Positions 35,833 through 45,140 are shown, counted from the stretch's first letter. The stretch: DNA of 64,000 nt from Microvirga arvi (GCF_016892765.1 NZ_JAFEMD010000002.1:124001-188000), one strand, 5' to 3'. Translations and numbers: made by a program. The notes: a model not told the origin generated them from the sequence alone.

Positions 35833-36067
35833 GGGGTCCTCGCACATTCACTCGACGGTGGATGCTCCACTCTTGATGGGCACGTCGTGCGAAAAATCAG
35901 GTCCACTCTTCGCCCGACTGCTTACGGCTAGATGCCGGATGTGGCGCAGACGTGGCGATTGGCGTCGATCAGGCCGGATCAACGGCAATTTCGGGTAGGT
36001 GTGTGGATTTTACGCGTGAGGTTGCCCGAAGCGGCAACGTCATCACCTTACGGAAGCTCCCTTGCCG

Positions 36068-37003
36068 TTACACCCTGCGCACGCGCGCGGGTTGACCGAG
36101 GTCGCAGTCCAGAGTCGCGCGATCCCAACCGCCAGCATCGGCGGCGGCGGCATAGGTGGCGGACAGGAAATCGAGCAGCATCCCATCGGGATCGGACGCC
36201 CGGCGCAGCGTGTCGTAGGGCAGGATGAATTCGCCCAGAGTTGCATCGAAAAGCCCACCCGGTGGGATCTTCGCGTCACGAAAGCCCGGCGGTTCGGGAT
36301 AAGCGTAGGAGTAGAAGGCGGCGTGAGGGTAGGCATCGCTGCCGGGCCAGAAGCCTGCACTGGACACTTCGTGCGAATAGGCCTCGCGGGTGACCGCATC
36401 CGGCAGACCCGGTACGCCGCCGGGATGGGCCGGGGCGTGGCGTCCTGAAAAGCGCGTGACCGCAAGATCGAAGCTGCCCCAGAAGAAATGCACCGGGGAA
36501 GCCTTGCCCAGGAAGCTGCTGCGAAAGACCTTGAACACCCGGTCCGCCTGCACGAGCACACGCCAGAAGCGATGCGCCGCATCAGCATCGTAAGAGGCAT
36601 GAACCCGGTCCTCCGAAAAGCGGATGGGATCCGGCACCTCGTTCGGCATCTCGTTGATCGACACCGGGATGCCGAGGTCACCGAGAAGTTTCATGAGGTC
36701 TTCATGGAATTGCGCAACGCTCTGCGGGCGAAGCGGCAGGGCGCGCTCATCGCCGCGGCTCGTGCGCACGAGCAGGCGATGGGCGATGAAATCGAACTCG
36801 ATCTCCAGGATTTCGCGGCCTGCGGGCATGGGCGAAGTGCTCAGGCCGCGCGCCGAGACATAGAGCGGCACATGCCAGCCGTGATTGAGCCATGGCGTCA
36901 GCGAGAGCCGGATCTTGCCGACGATCTGCGTCCATAGCTGCAGGGTCGCAGCCGTCTCGCGCCATGCGGGATAGGAGAGTTCGGGCCAGACAGCGTCATC
37001 CAT
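36068..37003 (-). CDS. DUF5996 family protein
   Basis: 311 residues. It opens WPELSYPAWRETAATLQLWTQIVGK and continues IRLSLTPWLNHGWHVPLYVS, conserved in the DUF5996 family, and has the central HFFWGSFDLAVTRFSGR motif. Function is unknown; conserved His, Trp and Asp residues suggest an enzyme. There is no signal peptide or membrane span. It is transcribed convergently with nothing nearby and is not evidently part of the minDE unit 88 bases away, though it shares its strand. Confidence 0.8.
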   Translation of the reverse strand: MDDAVWPELSYPAWRETAATLQLWTQIVGKIRLSLTPWLNHGWHVPLYVSARGLSTSPMPAGREILEIEFDFIAHRLLVRTSRGDERALPLRPQSVAQFHEDLMKLLGDLGIPVSINEMPNEVPDPIRFSEDRVHASYDADAAHRFWRVLVQADRVFKVFRSSFLGKASPVHFFWGSFDLAVTRFSGRHAPAHPGGVPGLPDAVTREAYSHEVSSAGFWPGSDAYPHAAFYSYAYPEPPGFRDAKIPPGGLFDATLGEFILPYDTLRRASDPDGMLLDFLSATYAAAADAGGWDRATLDCDLGQPARVRRV

Positions 37004-37090
37004 GAATCGCCTCCATGCGGAGCAGGATCACCGATGACGAGCATAGCGGAAGGCTCGCAGGCTGGACAGTGCAGCCTGCGAGCAGGATTG

Positions 37091-37369
37091 TCAGGCGGCC
37101 GGACGCATGGTGGCGAGGGTCGCCGGGATCTCGATGTCGACTTCCAGGGTCGAGACGGAAGCGCCGCGGTCCATCTTGATCTGCACCTTGTCCTGCGGCA
37201 CCGCCATATGCTTGGCGATCACGGCCATGATCTCCTCGCGCAGGATGGCGACAAGATCGGACTCACCACCGCCGACGATGGTGCGCTCGTGTGCGAGGAG
37301 GACCTGAAGGCGCTCGCGGGCGACGGGCGCGGATGTTGCGTTGCGTTTGAAGAAGTTGAACAGGCTCAT
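37091..37369 (-). CDS. minE: cell division topological specificity factor MinE
   Basis: 92 residues beginning [20 protein letters not shown], with the N-terminal amphipathic membrane-targeting and MinD-contact segment ([13 protein letters not shown]), followed by the topological specificity domain. MinE stimulates the MinD ATPase and drives pole-to-pole oscillation that places the division septum at mid-cell. The start overlaps the minD stop by 4 bases (ATGA), so the two are coupled. Confidence 0.93.
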   Translation of the reverse strand: MSLFNFFKRNATSAPVARERLQVLLAHERTIVGGGESDLVAILREEIMAVIAKHMAVPQDKVQIKMDRGASVSTLEVDIEIPATLATMRPAA

Positions 37370-38175
37370 GCGGCCCTCCGTGCGAAGAGTTTGCTGAACA
37401 GGCCGCGCTGCTTCTGCACCTCGACGATCGTCTGGCCCTGCAGCTTGCGCACTGCCTCGAGATAGGCGCGCGCGGGCGCGGAATTCGGGCTGCCCAATGT
37501 CACGGGCGCGCCGAGGTTGGACGAGCGCAGCACCTCGGTGCTTTCCGGAATGATGGCAAGAAGAGGGATCGAGAGGATGTCGAGCACGTCCTCCACCTTC
37601 AGGATCTCGCCCCGCGCGGCACGGGCCGCGTCGTAGCGGGTGAGCAGCAGATGCTTTTCCACCTGCTCGCCCTTCTCCGCCTTTTCGGTCTTGGAGTCGA
37701 GCATGCCGATGATGCGGTCGGAATCGCGGATGGAGGAGACTTCAGGGTTCGTCACGACGACGGCCACATCCGCGTGGCGCATGGCGAGGGTCGCGCCGCG
37801 CTCGATGCCCGCCGGGCTGTCGCAGATGATCCAGTCGAATTTCTCGCGCAGGCCGTTGATGACGCGCTCGACGCCCTCCTCGGTGAGGTTGTCCTTGTCG
37901 CGGGTCTGCGAGGCAGGAAGCAGCGAGAGCGTCTCGACGCGCTTGTCGCGGATGAGCGCCTGTTCGAGCTTCGCGTCGCCCTTGATCACGTTGATCAGAT
38001 CGAACACCACGCGCCGCTCGGCGCCCATGATCAGGTCGAGGTTGCGCAGGCCGACGTCAAAATCGATCACGGCCACCTTCTGGCCGGTCTGCGCCAGCGC
38101 CGCCCCCAGCGCCGCGGTCGACGTCGTCTTGCCGACCCCTCCCTTGCCCGATGTCACCACAAGAACTTTTGCCAT
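37366..38175 (-). CDS. minD: septum-site determining ATPase MinD
   Basis: 269 residues. Deviant Walker [17 protein letters not shown] at about residue 9, [14 protein letters not shown] (A'), a DSPAGIERG switch II region and a C-terminal amphipathic membrane-targeting helix ([11 protein letters not shown]). All ATPase residues are intact. MinD recruits MinC to the membrane to block FtsZ polymerisation away from mid-cell. minC usually precedes minD in rhizobia, but here upstream of minD lie 345 gene-free bases and then a divergent ABC operon. Confidence 0.95.
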   Translation of the reverse strand: MAKVLVVTSGKGGVGKTTSTAALGAALAQTGQKVAVIDFDVGLRNLDLIMGAERRVVFDLINVIKGDAKLEQALIRDKRVETLSLLPASQTRDKDNLTEEGVERVINGLREKFDWIICDSPAGIERGATLAMRHADVAVVVTNPEVSSIRDSDRIIGMLDSKTEKAEKGEQVEKHLLLTRYDAARAARGEILKVEDVLDILSIPLLAIIPESTEVLRSSNLGAPVTLGSPNSAPARAYLEAVRKLQGQTIVEVQKQRGLFSKLFARRAA

Positions 38176-38520
38176 CCTGATTCTCCTACCCTTCGAGACT
38201 GTTGTTGCGACGCCATCACCAGCAGGTTCTCCGGGAGGCCGCAGAACATGTTCGGAGAGCGGAGGCGGATTGAGCTGTCGCGATTTCTTAACGCAACGGT
38301 ATGGAGCTATTCGGCGCCCATTATGGTTACCGGCTGGTTAAGAAATGCAGCGAAAGATGCATTTTTCAGCGGAAAACAAGGGTTTTGAGACGTCCGAGGG
38401 CCCGAAAGGAAAGATTTCTCCTGCTCAGGACCAAGCTGCCCCTCCGGCCGCTAACTGGCTCTCCATTGACCTTCTGGCAGGAACCCCTAGCCTTGATCCG
38501 ATGGCACTGGAGAGCACCCG
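38176..38520. other. gene-free divergent region before minD and the ABC operon
   Basis: 345 bases. No minC gene fits. A 9-base inverted repeat TTTCTTAAC (38284-38292) and GTTAAGAAA (38337-38345), 44 bases apart, lies nearer to minD. Promoters for both directions must be here. Confidence 0.45.
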
Positions 38521-39495
38521 ATGCGGCACGGATGGCGGCTTCTTCTCTTGTCGGTCTTTTCATGGGTTGCGGCACAGGCCCCGGCCTTCGCCCAGCAGGG
38601 CACGACGGTTCGCGTCGGGCATTTTCCCAACATCACTCACGTCCAGGCCCTGGTGGCCCGCGCCTTCGAGCGGCAGGGGCGCGGGTGGTTCGCGGAACGG
38701 CTCGGCCCTGGGGTGAAGATCGAGTGGTACACCTATAACGCCGGCCCCAGCGCGATGGAGGCGATCTTCGCCAACTCCCTCGACCTGACCTATGTCGGCC
38801 CCAACCCGGCGCTGAACGCCTATGCCCGTTCCCGGGGGAGCGAGGTCAGGGTGGTCGCGGGGGCCGTGAATGGAGGCTCCGCCCTTGTCGTGCAAGGAGA
38901 CTCCACCCTGTCCAAGCCTGCCGACTTCAAGGGCAAGCGCATCGCCACGCCGCAATTCGGCAACACGCAGGACGTGGCAGCGCGGGCCTGGCTCGTCGCC
39001 GGCGGATTGCGGATCACCCAGACCGGAGGCGATGCGCATGTGGTGCCCACCAGCAATCCCGATCAGCTCTCCCTGTTCCAGAGCAAGCAGCTCGATGGGG
39101 TCTGGACCGTGGAACCCTGGGTCTCGCGGCTCGAATCCGAGGCCGGCGGCAAGGTGCTGGTCGAGGAGAAGGAGGCCATCACCACCGTGCTCGTCTCGAG
39201 CGCCGGGTTTCTGGACAAGAACAGGGATCTCGCGAAGCGCTTCGTGGCGGCCCATCGCGAGCTGACCGAGTGGATCGGAAAGAACCCCGACGAGGCCCAG
39301 CGCCTCGCCCGCGAGGAGCTGCAGGCCTCGTTCCGTCTCGACATGTCGCCAGAACTTGTCGCCCGTGCCTGGAGCCGCATGGTCATCACGCCGGACACGA
39401 CGCGCGAAGCGTTCCAATCCTTCGTGACGAGCGCTCAGAAAGTGGGGTTCCTGCGTGACACGCCCGATCTGTCGCGCCTGATAGAGGCGCCTTGA
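38521..39495 (+). CDS. ABC transporter substrate-binding protein, sulfonate/taurine (NitT/TauT) type
   Basis: 324 residues starting with a signal peptide (MRHGWRLLLLSVFSWVAAQA, cleaved after AFAQ). The periplasmic-binding fold has VRVGHFPNITHVQALVARAF, AIFANSLDLTYVGPNPALNA and TPQFGNTQDVAARAW, matching the SsuA/TauA/NrtA group. The order binding protein, ATPase, permease with overlapping starts matches ssuACB-like operons, but sulfonate, taurine, nitrate or thiamine precursors are all possible. The start follows GGAGAGCACCCG. Confidence 0.9.
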   Translation: MRHGWRLLLLSVFSWVAAQAPAFAQQGTTVRVGHFPNITHVQALVARAFERQGRGWFAERLGPGVKIEWYTYNAGPSAMEAIFANSLDLTYVGPNPALNAYARSRGSEVRVVAGAVNGGSALVVQGDSTLSKPADFKGKRIATPQFGNTQDVAARAWLVAGGLRITQTGGDAHVVPTSNPDQLSLFQSKQLDGVWTVEPWVSRLESEAGGKVLVEEKEAITTVLVSSAGFLDKNRDLAKRFVAAHRELTEWIGKNPDEAQRLAREELQASFRLDMSPELVARAWSRMVITPDTTREAFQSFVTSAQKVGFLRDTPDLSRLIEAP

Positions 39496-40301
39496 TGGAG
39501 TCTCCCAGCACGGATTCCCTTACAGGAAACCCGGCCAAGCTCATCGTCGAGGGCGTCTCCAAGCGGTTCACCTCGTCGCGAGCCTTGGTGCAGGCTTTGG
39601 ACGATGTGTCGCTGACCATCGCGGATGGCGAATTCGTCTGCCTCATCGGGCCGAGCGGATGCGGCAAGTCCACCCTTCTCGACATCATCGCCGGCCTGAC
39701 CAAGCCGGATTCCGGCCGGGTTCTCGCCGACGGCAAGGTCGTGGAAGGGCCCGGGCGCCAGCGGCTCGTGATGTTCCAGGAATCAGCTCTCTTTCCCTGG
39801 CTCGATGCGTTCGGCAACGTCATGTTCGGACTTAAATTGCGGCCCGATCTCACGCGGGCCGAGCGCAAGGACATCGCCAATCATTTCCTGCAGCTCGTCG
39901 GCCTCGAGAAGTTCAAGCGTGCGCATGTGCATGAGCTCTCGGGCGGCATGAAGCAGCGCGTGGCACTGGCCCGCGCGCTTGCCCCCGATCCGCAGGTGCT
40001 GCTGATGGACGAGCCTTTTGCCGCTCTCGATGCGCTCACCCGCGATCAGCTCTACGACGACATCCAGCGCATCTGGATAGAGAGCCGCAAGACCATCGTG
40101 TTCGTCACGCACAACGTGCGCGAAGCCGTCTGCCTCGGAAACCGCGTGGTTCTGATGTCGCCGTCGCCGGGGCGCATCACGACCATTTTCGATATCGCCC
40201 TGCCCCATCCGCGCGACATCAACAGCCGCGATCTCGCCGGCGACACGTCCACCATCGCTGCGGCTCTCAAGGGAACGCTGAAGGAGGCCGCATTCGAATG
40301 A
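39492..40301 (+). CDS. ABC transporter ATP-binding protein, sulfonate/nitrate type
   Basis: 269 residues: Walker A GPSGCGKST, Q loop (MFQESALFPWLDAFGNV), signature LSGGMKQR and Walker B VLLMDEPFAALD, all complete. It overlaps the binding-protein gene by 4 bases and is followed by the permease with 4-base overlap (ATGA), so the three-gene unit is cotranscribed. It powers import through the adjacent permease. Confidence 0.93.
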   Translation: MMESPSTDSLTGNPAKLIVEGVSKRFTSSRALVQALDDVSLTIADGEFVCLIGPSGCGKSTLLDIIAGLTKPDSGRVLADGKVVEGPGRQRLVMFQESALFPWLDAFGNVMFGLKLRPDLTRAERKDIANHFLQLVGLEKFKRAHVHELSGGMKQRVALARALAPDPQVLLMDEPFAALDALTRDQLYDDIQRIWIESRKTIVFVTHNVREAVCLGNRVVLMSPSPGRITTIFDIALPHPRDINSRDLAGDTSTIAAALKGTLKEAAFE

Positions 40302-41071
40302 AGCGCACGGCTGTCGCTCTCCTCTTCTTTGCGTTTCTCATCGGCGCGTGGGAACTCGCAGTCCGCAGCGGCCGATGGTCCGTTGTCCTGCTCCCCTCCC
40401 CGATCTTCGTGGCCGAGTACATCTGGGGAGCGCTGCTCGACGGCACGCTTCTCGAGTCCACCTGGGTGACCCTCAAGCGGCTTTTGATCGGCTATGCCGC
40501 CGGCGTCATCATCGGTCTGCCCCTGGGCCTGCTGACCAGCACGACCCAAATCCTCGAAGATACGATCGGATCTCTGGCCCTCGGCTTTCAAACCCTGCCG
40601 AGCGTGTGCTGGGTGCCTTTGGCCCTGGTCTGGTTCGGGCAGACGGAAGGGGCGATGCTGTTCGTCGTCATCATGGGCACCGTGTGGTCCGTGATCCTCG
40701 CCACCGACCATGGCGCGCGCAACATCCCGCCGATCTATGCCCGTGCGGCCCGCACCATGGGATCGGAGGGCTTGCACAAATGGACCCGGGTGATCCTGCC
40801 CGCTTCGCTGCCTTTCCTCGTCAGCGGCATGAAGCAGGGCTGGGCCTTCGCCTGGCGGTCCCTCATGGCGGCGGAGATCTACGTGACGATCCTCACAGGC
40901 TTCGGCCTTGGCCACCTGCTGCATTACGGGCGCGAACTGAACGCCATGGAGCAGGTGATCGGCATCATGATCGTCATCGTGGTGATCGGCCTTCTCGTCG
41001 ACCGCCTGCTCTTCTCGCCCTGGGAGCGCTTCCTGCACCGGCGCTGGGGCACGAACGTGAAGGCTGCCTAG
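40298..41071 (+). CDS. ABC transporter permease, sulfonate/nitrate type
   Basis: 257 residues with about six membrane spans and the cytoplasmic coupling loop motif (ARAARTMGSEGLHKWTRVILPA), which docks onto the ATPase. It belongs to the BPD_transp_1 family. Start overlaps the ATPase gene. The TAG stop at 41069-41071 forms the first bases of a dispersed repeat (CTAGCGCATCGTG). Confidence 0.92.
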   Translation: MKRTAVALLFFAFLIGAWELAVRSGRWSVVLLPSPIFVAEYIWGALLDGTLLESTWVTLKRLLIGYAAGVIIGLPLGLLTSTTQILEDTIGSLALGFQTLPSVCWVPLALVWFGQTEGAMLFVVIMGTVWSVILATDHGARNIPPIYARAARTMGSEGLHKWTRVILPASLPFLVSGMKQGWAFAWRSLMAAEIYVTILTGFGLGHLLHYGRELNAMEQVIGIMIVIVVIGLLVDRLLFSPWERFLHRRWGTNVKAA

Positions 41072-41206
41072 CGCATCGTGCAGAAAAGTGGACCCGGTTT
41101 TCACTGGCGTGGCCCTTTGGGTCTGCGCCCAACGATGCGCCAGCCAAGAGTTGGAGCATCGGATTGGATCCCAAAAGTGGGTCCACTTTTGGGTCCGATG
41201 CTATAG
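41070..41206. repeat. double-hairpin intergenic repeat, copy C
   Basis: Begins CTAGCGCATCGTGCAGAAAA, within the permease stop codon, and ends TCCGATGCTATAG. Nearly identical to copy D at 49474. The second hairpin is CAAAAGTGGGTCCACTTTTG with AGCATCGGA/TCCGATGCT outer arms. Confidence 0.9.
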
Positions 41207-41243
41207 CTGCGCCTGCTCGACAGCATTCAAGCGACGCTCATGA

Positions 41244-41275
41244 AAAAGGCCTCACGTTCAGACATGAGGCCTTTT
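41244..41275. terminator. bidirectional intrinsic terminator
   Basis: AAAAGGCCTCA (41244-41254) and TGAGGCCTTTT (41265-41275) form a perfect 11-base stem with A/T ends, lying between the plus-strand ABC operon with repeat C and the minus-strand hemerythrin gene that ends at 41282. Confidence 0.8.
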
Positions 41276-41281
41276 AGGCTG

Positions 41282-42355
41282 TTAGCGTCCGTCGCGCTTC
41301 AGCGAACCTGAATCCGCGCCGCCTGTCTGGGCGCCGCCGGTGCCGACGGAGCCTGGGGATGCGGCGGGACCGCCTGCGGGCAGCGTTCCGCCCGGCTGCA
41401 GCGGCGTGGAGAGACCCGACGGCGCCCGCGGCGGATGGGCGGAGGAGAACCAGTTGTCGTCGGAAGGGCTGCCGCCCGCCGCCGGCGAGGTTCCGCTGCC
41501 TGCGCCATGGAGCAGGGCGTCATCCGCCTGGGGCGTGCTTCCCGGCCCCTGCTGGCCGCGCATTCCGTCGGAGGATGCCGCGGAGGAAGCCATGGAACTC
41601 CCGGCTGCCGAGGCCGCGCCAGCCCTCGAATAGGTCCGGGCCCCTAAGGGATCCTGCCCCATGGAGCCGCGGCGGGAGCCTTCCAGGCTGCGGTCGACGC
41701 CGCCGCTTTCGACCGGGAACGGCGGCTGCGGGCGGCGCGATGCCGGACGCATGGGCCTGTTCTGCCGCACGCTTGTGGAGCCAGACCGGTTCATGCTCCA
41801 CAGCAGGGCTCCGGCTCCCACGGCCGCCAAGCCGGCGAGCACGCCGAAGACCGTGCCCGTGGGCAGGCCGTAGCGGCTCGGCATCATGGATTGCGGCATG
41901 TGCCAGCGGCGCGCCTCAAGGGATGCGATCCGCTCACGTTCATAATCCCTCTGCAGGCTCTTGAGCTCGCGGGGGGAGAAGACGCCGCGGGCGACGATCA
42001 TCACCCCGTTCTCCTCCAGGGTGAAGGCATGGCGGATGGAGCCGGTCAGGTCCTTGAAATCTGCCGCCCAGTCGTGGCTGTCCTTGTTGCGGCGAGCGGC
42101 CAGCTCATCGACCTGGCGCAGGATGTCCTCCTGCCTGCGCTCGAGATCGGCCACATAGCTGCCCGTGCGCTCGTGGCCGGACAGGGCGGGATAGAGAACA
42201 TTCTGCTGGGCCGCGATGTGCCGCTCAAGCTCGTCCTGGAGATCGGCGAAGAGTTCGGCGCGGCTGTTGGGGCCGGCGCCCGTTGCCCGCAGCACTTCGC
42301 GGCAAAGCTCCTCGATATTCGCGTGATCCGACACGACCATCTGCCATAGGTCCAT
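41282..42355 (-). CDS. hemerythrin (HHE)-domain membrane protein with disordered tail
   Basis: 357 residues. Residues 1-115 form a hemerythrin-like four-helix HHE domain (DHANIEEL, ELERHIAAQQNVLYP, IRHAFTLEEN) able to bind a di-iron centre. A charged helix (LQRDYERERIASLEARRW) leads to one membrane span (GTVFGVLAGLAAVGAGALLW) at about 170-190. The C-terminal 165 residues are Ser/Pro/Gly-rich and probably disordered, lying outside the membrane if the HHE domain is cytoplasmic. HHE proteins bind O2 or NO or guard against oxidants. A consensus EcfG promoter lies 39 bases upstream. Confidence 0.85.
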   Translation of the reverse strand: MDLWQMVVSDHANIEELCREVLRATGAGPNSRAELFADLQDELERHIAAQQNVLYPALSGHERTGSYVADLERRQEDILRQVDELAARRNKDSHDWAADFKDLTGSIRHAFTLEENGVMIVARGVFSPRELKSLQRDYERERIASLEARRWHMPQSMMPSRYGLPTGTVFGVLAGLAAVGAGALLWSMNRSGSTSVRQNRPMRPASRRPQPPFPVESGGVDRSLEGSRRGSMGQDPLGARTYSRAGAASAAGSSMASSAASSDGMRGQQGPGSTPQADDALLHGAGSGTSPAAGGSPSDDNWFSSAHPPRAPSGLSTPLQPGGTLPAGGPAASPGSVGTGGAQTGGADSGSLKRDGR

Positions 42356-42393
42356 GGGAAGCCTCCTCCTGAGCCTTTGCCTCGATCAGGATG

Positions 42394-42418
42394 AACGGAT
42401 AGGGCGGACGGCTGTTCC
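42394..42418 (-). promoter_or_regulatory. EcfG-type general stress promoter
   Basis: On the minus strand GGAAC, 16 bases, CGTT, an exact fit to the alphaproteobacterial EcfG sigma factor consensus, 39 bases before the hemerythrin start. Confidence 0.7.
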
Positions 42419-42490
42419 GGCACGAGCATCTCTTTGGCCCTATGTCATCCGAAAGACTTCGGGCAAGGGGGCGCCAAGGTCTTGGGCCCT

Positions 42491-42518
42491 ATCCGGGCGC
42501 TTCCCGGAACGCCCGGAT
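42491..42518 (-). terminator. perfect inverted repeat after the RTX gene
   Basis: ATCCGGGCG and CGCCCGGAT, 9-base arms with a 10-base loop, 12 bases after the RTX gene stop. No T-tract, so termination is only likely. Confidence 0.45.
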
Positions 42519-42529
42519 AATGTCCTCAT

Positions 42530-43726
42530 TCAGCCGTTCGGCGAGAAGCCGAAATCATCAGCGCGCAGCTGGGAGATCCGGAGATCCTCAAGCGTGATCG
42601 TGAAGCCCAGAGCGTAGGTGATCACGACATTGTCGCCGACCTGAGCGGTATATCCGTCGAGCATCTGCTCGAAGGTCTCGAACAGATCGTTCTCGATGGT
42701 GATGCTGTCATGGCCGGGCCTGAAATCCTTCACCCTGTCCTTCCCGCCTGCGTCGCCCGACGAGAAGAGAAAGAGATCGTCGCCTGGGCCGCCTTTGAGG
42801 GTATCGTTGCCCCCACCGTCATAGATCCAATCGTTGCCGCTGCCGCCATCGATCGAATCGTTGCCCAAGCCGCCGCGGATGGTGTCCGCGCCGTCGTTGC
42901 CGTACATCTTGTCATGACCGGAGTGGCCGCCGAGGACGTCGTCGCCGCTGCCGCCTTTGACGGAATCATTGCCGGTGCCGCCGTCCACGGTGTCGGCACC
43001 CTGCTCGCCACGCAGATCGTCCTTGCCGTCGCCGCCGCGGATCACATCATCTCCGCCGCGCCCGAGGATCTTGTCGCTGCCATAGCCGCCGAACAGATAA
43101 TCGCCCTTGTCTCCTCCCTTGATGGAGTCGCTGCCATTGCCGCCCCAGATCCAGCCCTGACCGGTCTTGAGAAAGAGCGTGTCGCCCCCTCCGCCGCCGG
43201 ACAGGAAGTTGTACTGGGCCGTGCCGCGCAGGGTGTCGCTGCCGTTCGTTCCGCTCAGCACCAGTGGCTTGACATCTTCGGGCAGCCAGAGTCCATCCGC
43301 ACGAGCGATGGCGTCGTTGTCGTCACTGATATCGGCGCCAGATGCGGTGATGAGGACATTCGGCCCGTCGGCGCCATCGAAAACTCTAACCCGCAAGGAT
43401 GGCAGCGGCTCTCCCGCACCACCGATCGCGAGACTGACGTTCGCGAGAATGTCGGCCTCGGTATAATCTCCGACCCGCGGCTGCTCGAAGAAGAAGTCGA
43501 GCCCGGGCGTCGTGCCGGGCAACTCGAACTCGGTGCCGCGCGGAAAGCCGTTCGCGATCGCAAGAGCATCTCCGGAGAGGGACAGGTAGCCGGTGATGAG
43601 CTGTCCTTCCTGATACCCGCCGACATTTGCTCCATAGATCGGGTCCAGAAACGAAAGATCGCTCAGATCCTGATTCTGATAGGCGCCCTCGACGCCTCCG
43701 TAGAAGATGTAGCGCAATGTGGACAT
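42530..43726 (-). CDS. RTX (hemolysin-type calcium-binding repeat) protein
   Basis: 398 residues from ATG 43726, which follows AAGGAGATCAC. An N-terminal region (1-150) of unknown fold precedes about 11 nonapeptide-type repeats (GGNGSD, GGDKGD, GGYGSD, GRGGDD, GGDGKD, GGTGND and similar, residues about 165-325) that form a Ca2+-binding parallel beta-roll. The C-terminus (DRVKDFRPGHDSITIENDLF, then an aliphatic strand region) resembles the type I secretion signal end. No Sec signal peptide. There is no protease or lipase motif. The ABC exporter is not in the window. It is divergent from a pyridoxal-phosphate enzyme gene. Confidence 0.88.
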   Translation of the reverse strand: MSTLRYIFYGGVEGAYQNQDLSDLSFLDPIYGANVGGYQEGQLITGYLSLSGDALAIANGFPRGTEFELPGTTPGLDFFFEQPRVGDYTEADILANVSLAIGGAGEPLPSLRVRVFDGADGPNVLITASGADISDDNDAIARADGLWLPEDVKPLVLSGTNGSDTLRGTAQYNFLSGGGGGDTLFLKTGQGWIWGGNGSDSIKGGDKGDYLFGGYGSDKILGRGGDDVIRGGDGKDDLRGEQGADTVDGGTGNDSVKGGSGDDVLGGHSGHDKMYGNDGADTIRGGLGNDSIDGGSGNDWIYDGGGNDTLKGGPGDDLFLFSSGDAGGKDRVKDFRPGHDSITIENDLFETFEQMLDGYTAQVGDNVVITYALGFTITLEDLRISQLRADDFGFSPNG

Positions 43727-44008
43727 GTGATCTCCTTCAAGGGAGAAACACGATTGCAGGGCGGCTCCGCCGCTGCTCGGGTGGCCGAGAGCTCTTGTTG
43801 GCGACGGCCCGCCCATGTTTCTCAGGAGCCCCTCATCCTTGTGTCAGCCTTATGTAAGGCTGTATAGGTACTCAAATGGATTAACCTCCTTATTGCGCAA
43901 TTCCGCTCGCCCTTTCGGGTTTGAGCTGAGATTTCGCGCCAAACCCTGTAGAAAGCTCCTTGATCTCGAAGAAGAATCGCATCTCGAAGAAGAATCGGTG
44001 ACATCAGC

Positions 44009-44989
44009 ATGAGCCTCCCACTTTCCGAACCCAAACTGTCCACCTACGACGACGTGTTGGCGGCGGCGCAGCGCATCGAGGGAATAGCCCATCGCACGCC
44101 GGTTCTCACCTCCCGCACCGCCGACGAGCGGACGGGAGGAAAACTGTTCTTCAAGGCGGAGAACCTCCAGCGCGGGGGCTCCTTCAAGTTTCGCGGCGCC
44201 TACAATGCCATTGCGCGGCTGCCTGCCGAGGCGAAGAAGCGCGGCGTCGTGGCCTTCTCCTCCGGCAACCACGCCCAGGCGATCGCCTATGCGGGCCAGC
44301 TGCAGGGGGTGCCCACCGTCATCATCATGCCGCAGGATGCGCCGGCCATGAAGGTGGCGGCCACGAAAGGCTATGGCGGCGAGGTGGTGCTGTACGACCG
44401 CTATAAGGAGGATCGCGAGGCCATCGGACGTAGGCTCTCGCAGGAGCGCGGCCTCACGCTCATTCCGCCCTACGATCATGAGGATGTGATCGCGGGCCAA
44501 GGCACGGCGGCGAAGGAGCTGTTCGAGGAAGTCGGCCCCCTCGACATGCTGTTCGTCTGCACCGGAGGCGGCGGCCTGCTGGCCGGATCGGCCCTTGCCA
44601 CCAGGGCGCTCTCGCCCGAGTGCCGCATCTACGGCGTCGAGCCGGAAGCGGGCAACGACGCGCAGCAATCGTTCCGCTCGGGCGCCATCGTCAGGATCCC
44701 CGTCCCCGCCACCATCGCCGACGGGGCGCAGACCACCTATGTCGGATCCAAGACCTTCCCGATCATGCGCGCGCTCGTCGATGACATACTCACCGTCTCC
44801 GATGCGCAGCTCGTCAACACCATGCGCTTCTTCATCGAGCGGATGAAAATCGTGGTCGAGCCCACAGGCTGCCTGTCGGCGGCCGCGGCCTTCAGCGGGA
44901 TCGTACCCTGCAAGGACAAGCGCGTCGGAATCATCATCAGCGGCGGCAACGTGGATCCGCGGGCGCTCGCGGGTTTTCTGGCGGGGTAG
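44009..44989 (+). CDS. PLP-dependent threonine dehydratase / threo-3-hydroxyaspartate ammonia-lyase-like
   Basis: 326 residues of the fold-type II PLP family. Catalytic Lys60 is in GGSFKFRGA, the SSGNHAQAIA phosphate/substrate loop is intact, and the Gly-rich phosphate-binding TGGGGLLAG follows. At about 320 residues without an ACT regulatory domain it fits serine racemase, threo-3-hydroxyaspartate dehydratase or catabolic threonine dehydratase. The reaction would be ammonia elimination from a beta-hydroxy amino acid; the exact substrate needs assay. The start at 44009 has only a weak ribosome site. Confidence 0.85.
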   Translation: MSLPLSEPKLSTYDDVLAAAQRIEGIAHRTPVLTSRTADERTGGKLFFKAENLQRGGSFKFRGAYNAIARLPAEAKKRGVVAFSSGNHAQAIAYAGQLQGVPTVIIMPQDAPAMKVAATKGYGGEVVLYDRYKEDREAIGRRLSQERGLTLIPPYDHEDVIAGQGTAAKELFEEVGPLDMLFVCTGGGGLLAGSALATRALSPECRIYGVEPEAGNDAQQSFRSGAIVRIPVPATIADGAQTTYVGSKTFPIMRALVDDILTVSDAQLVNTMRFFIERMKIVVEPTGCLSAAAAFSGIVPCKDKRVGIIISGGNVDPRALAGFLAG

Positions 44990-45140
44990 CCTCCGCGCCG
45001 CAGGATAGAACCCACACCGTCATGGCCGCCCTTGTGCCGGTGATCCCGCTCCCGTTTTTCTTCGCTCTCACCACAACGGCGCTGAGGCCATTCCAGCGCA
45101 GAGAGCACGATCCGGCTGTGCAGACCATGACGTTTCAGGC

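Noticed and set aside
40052-41104. Minus-strand frame beginning MKTGSTFLHDAL, and a similar one at 49242-49508
   Set aside because: These N-termini are translations of the double-hairpin repeat (copies C and D), and the rest is antisense to other genes.
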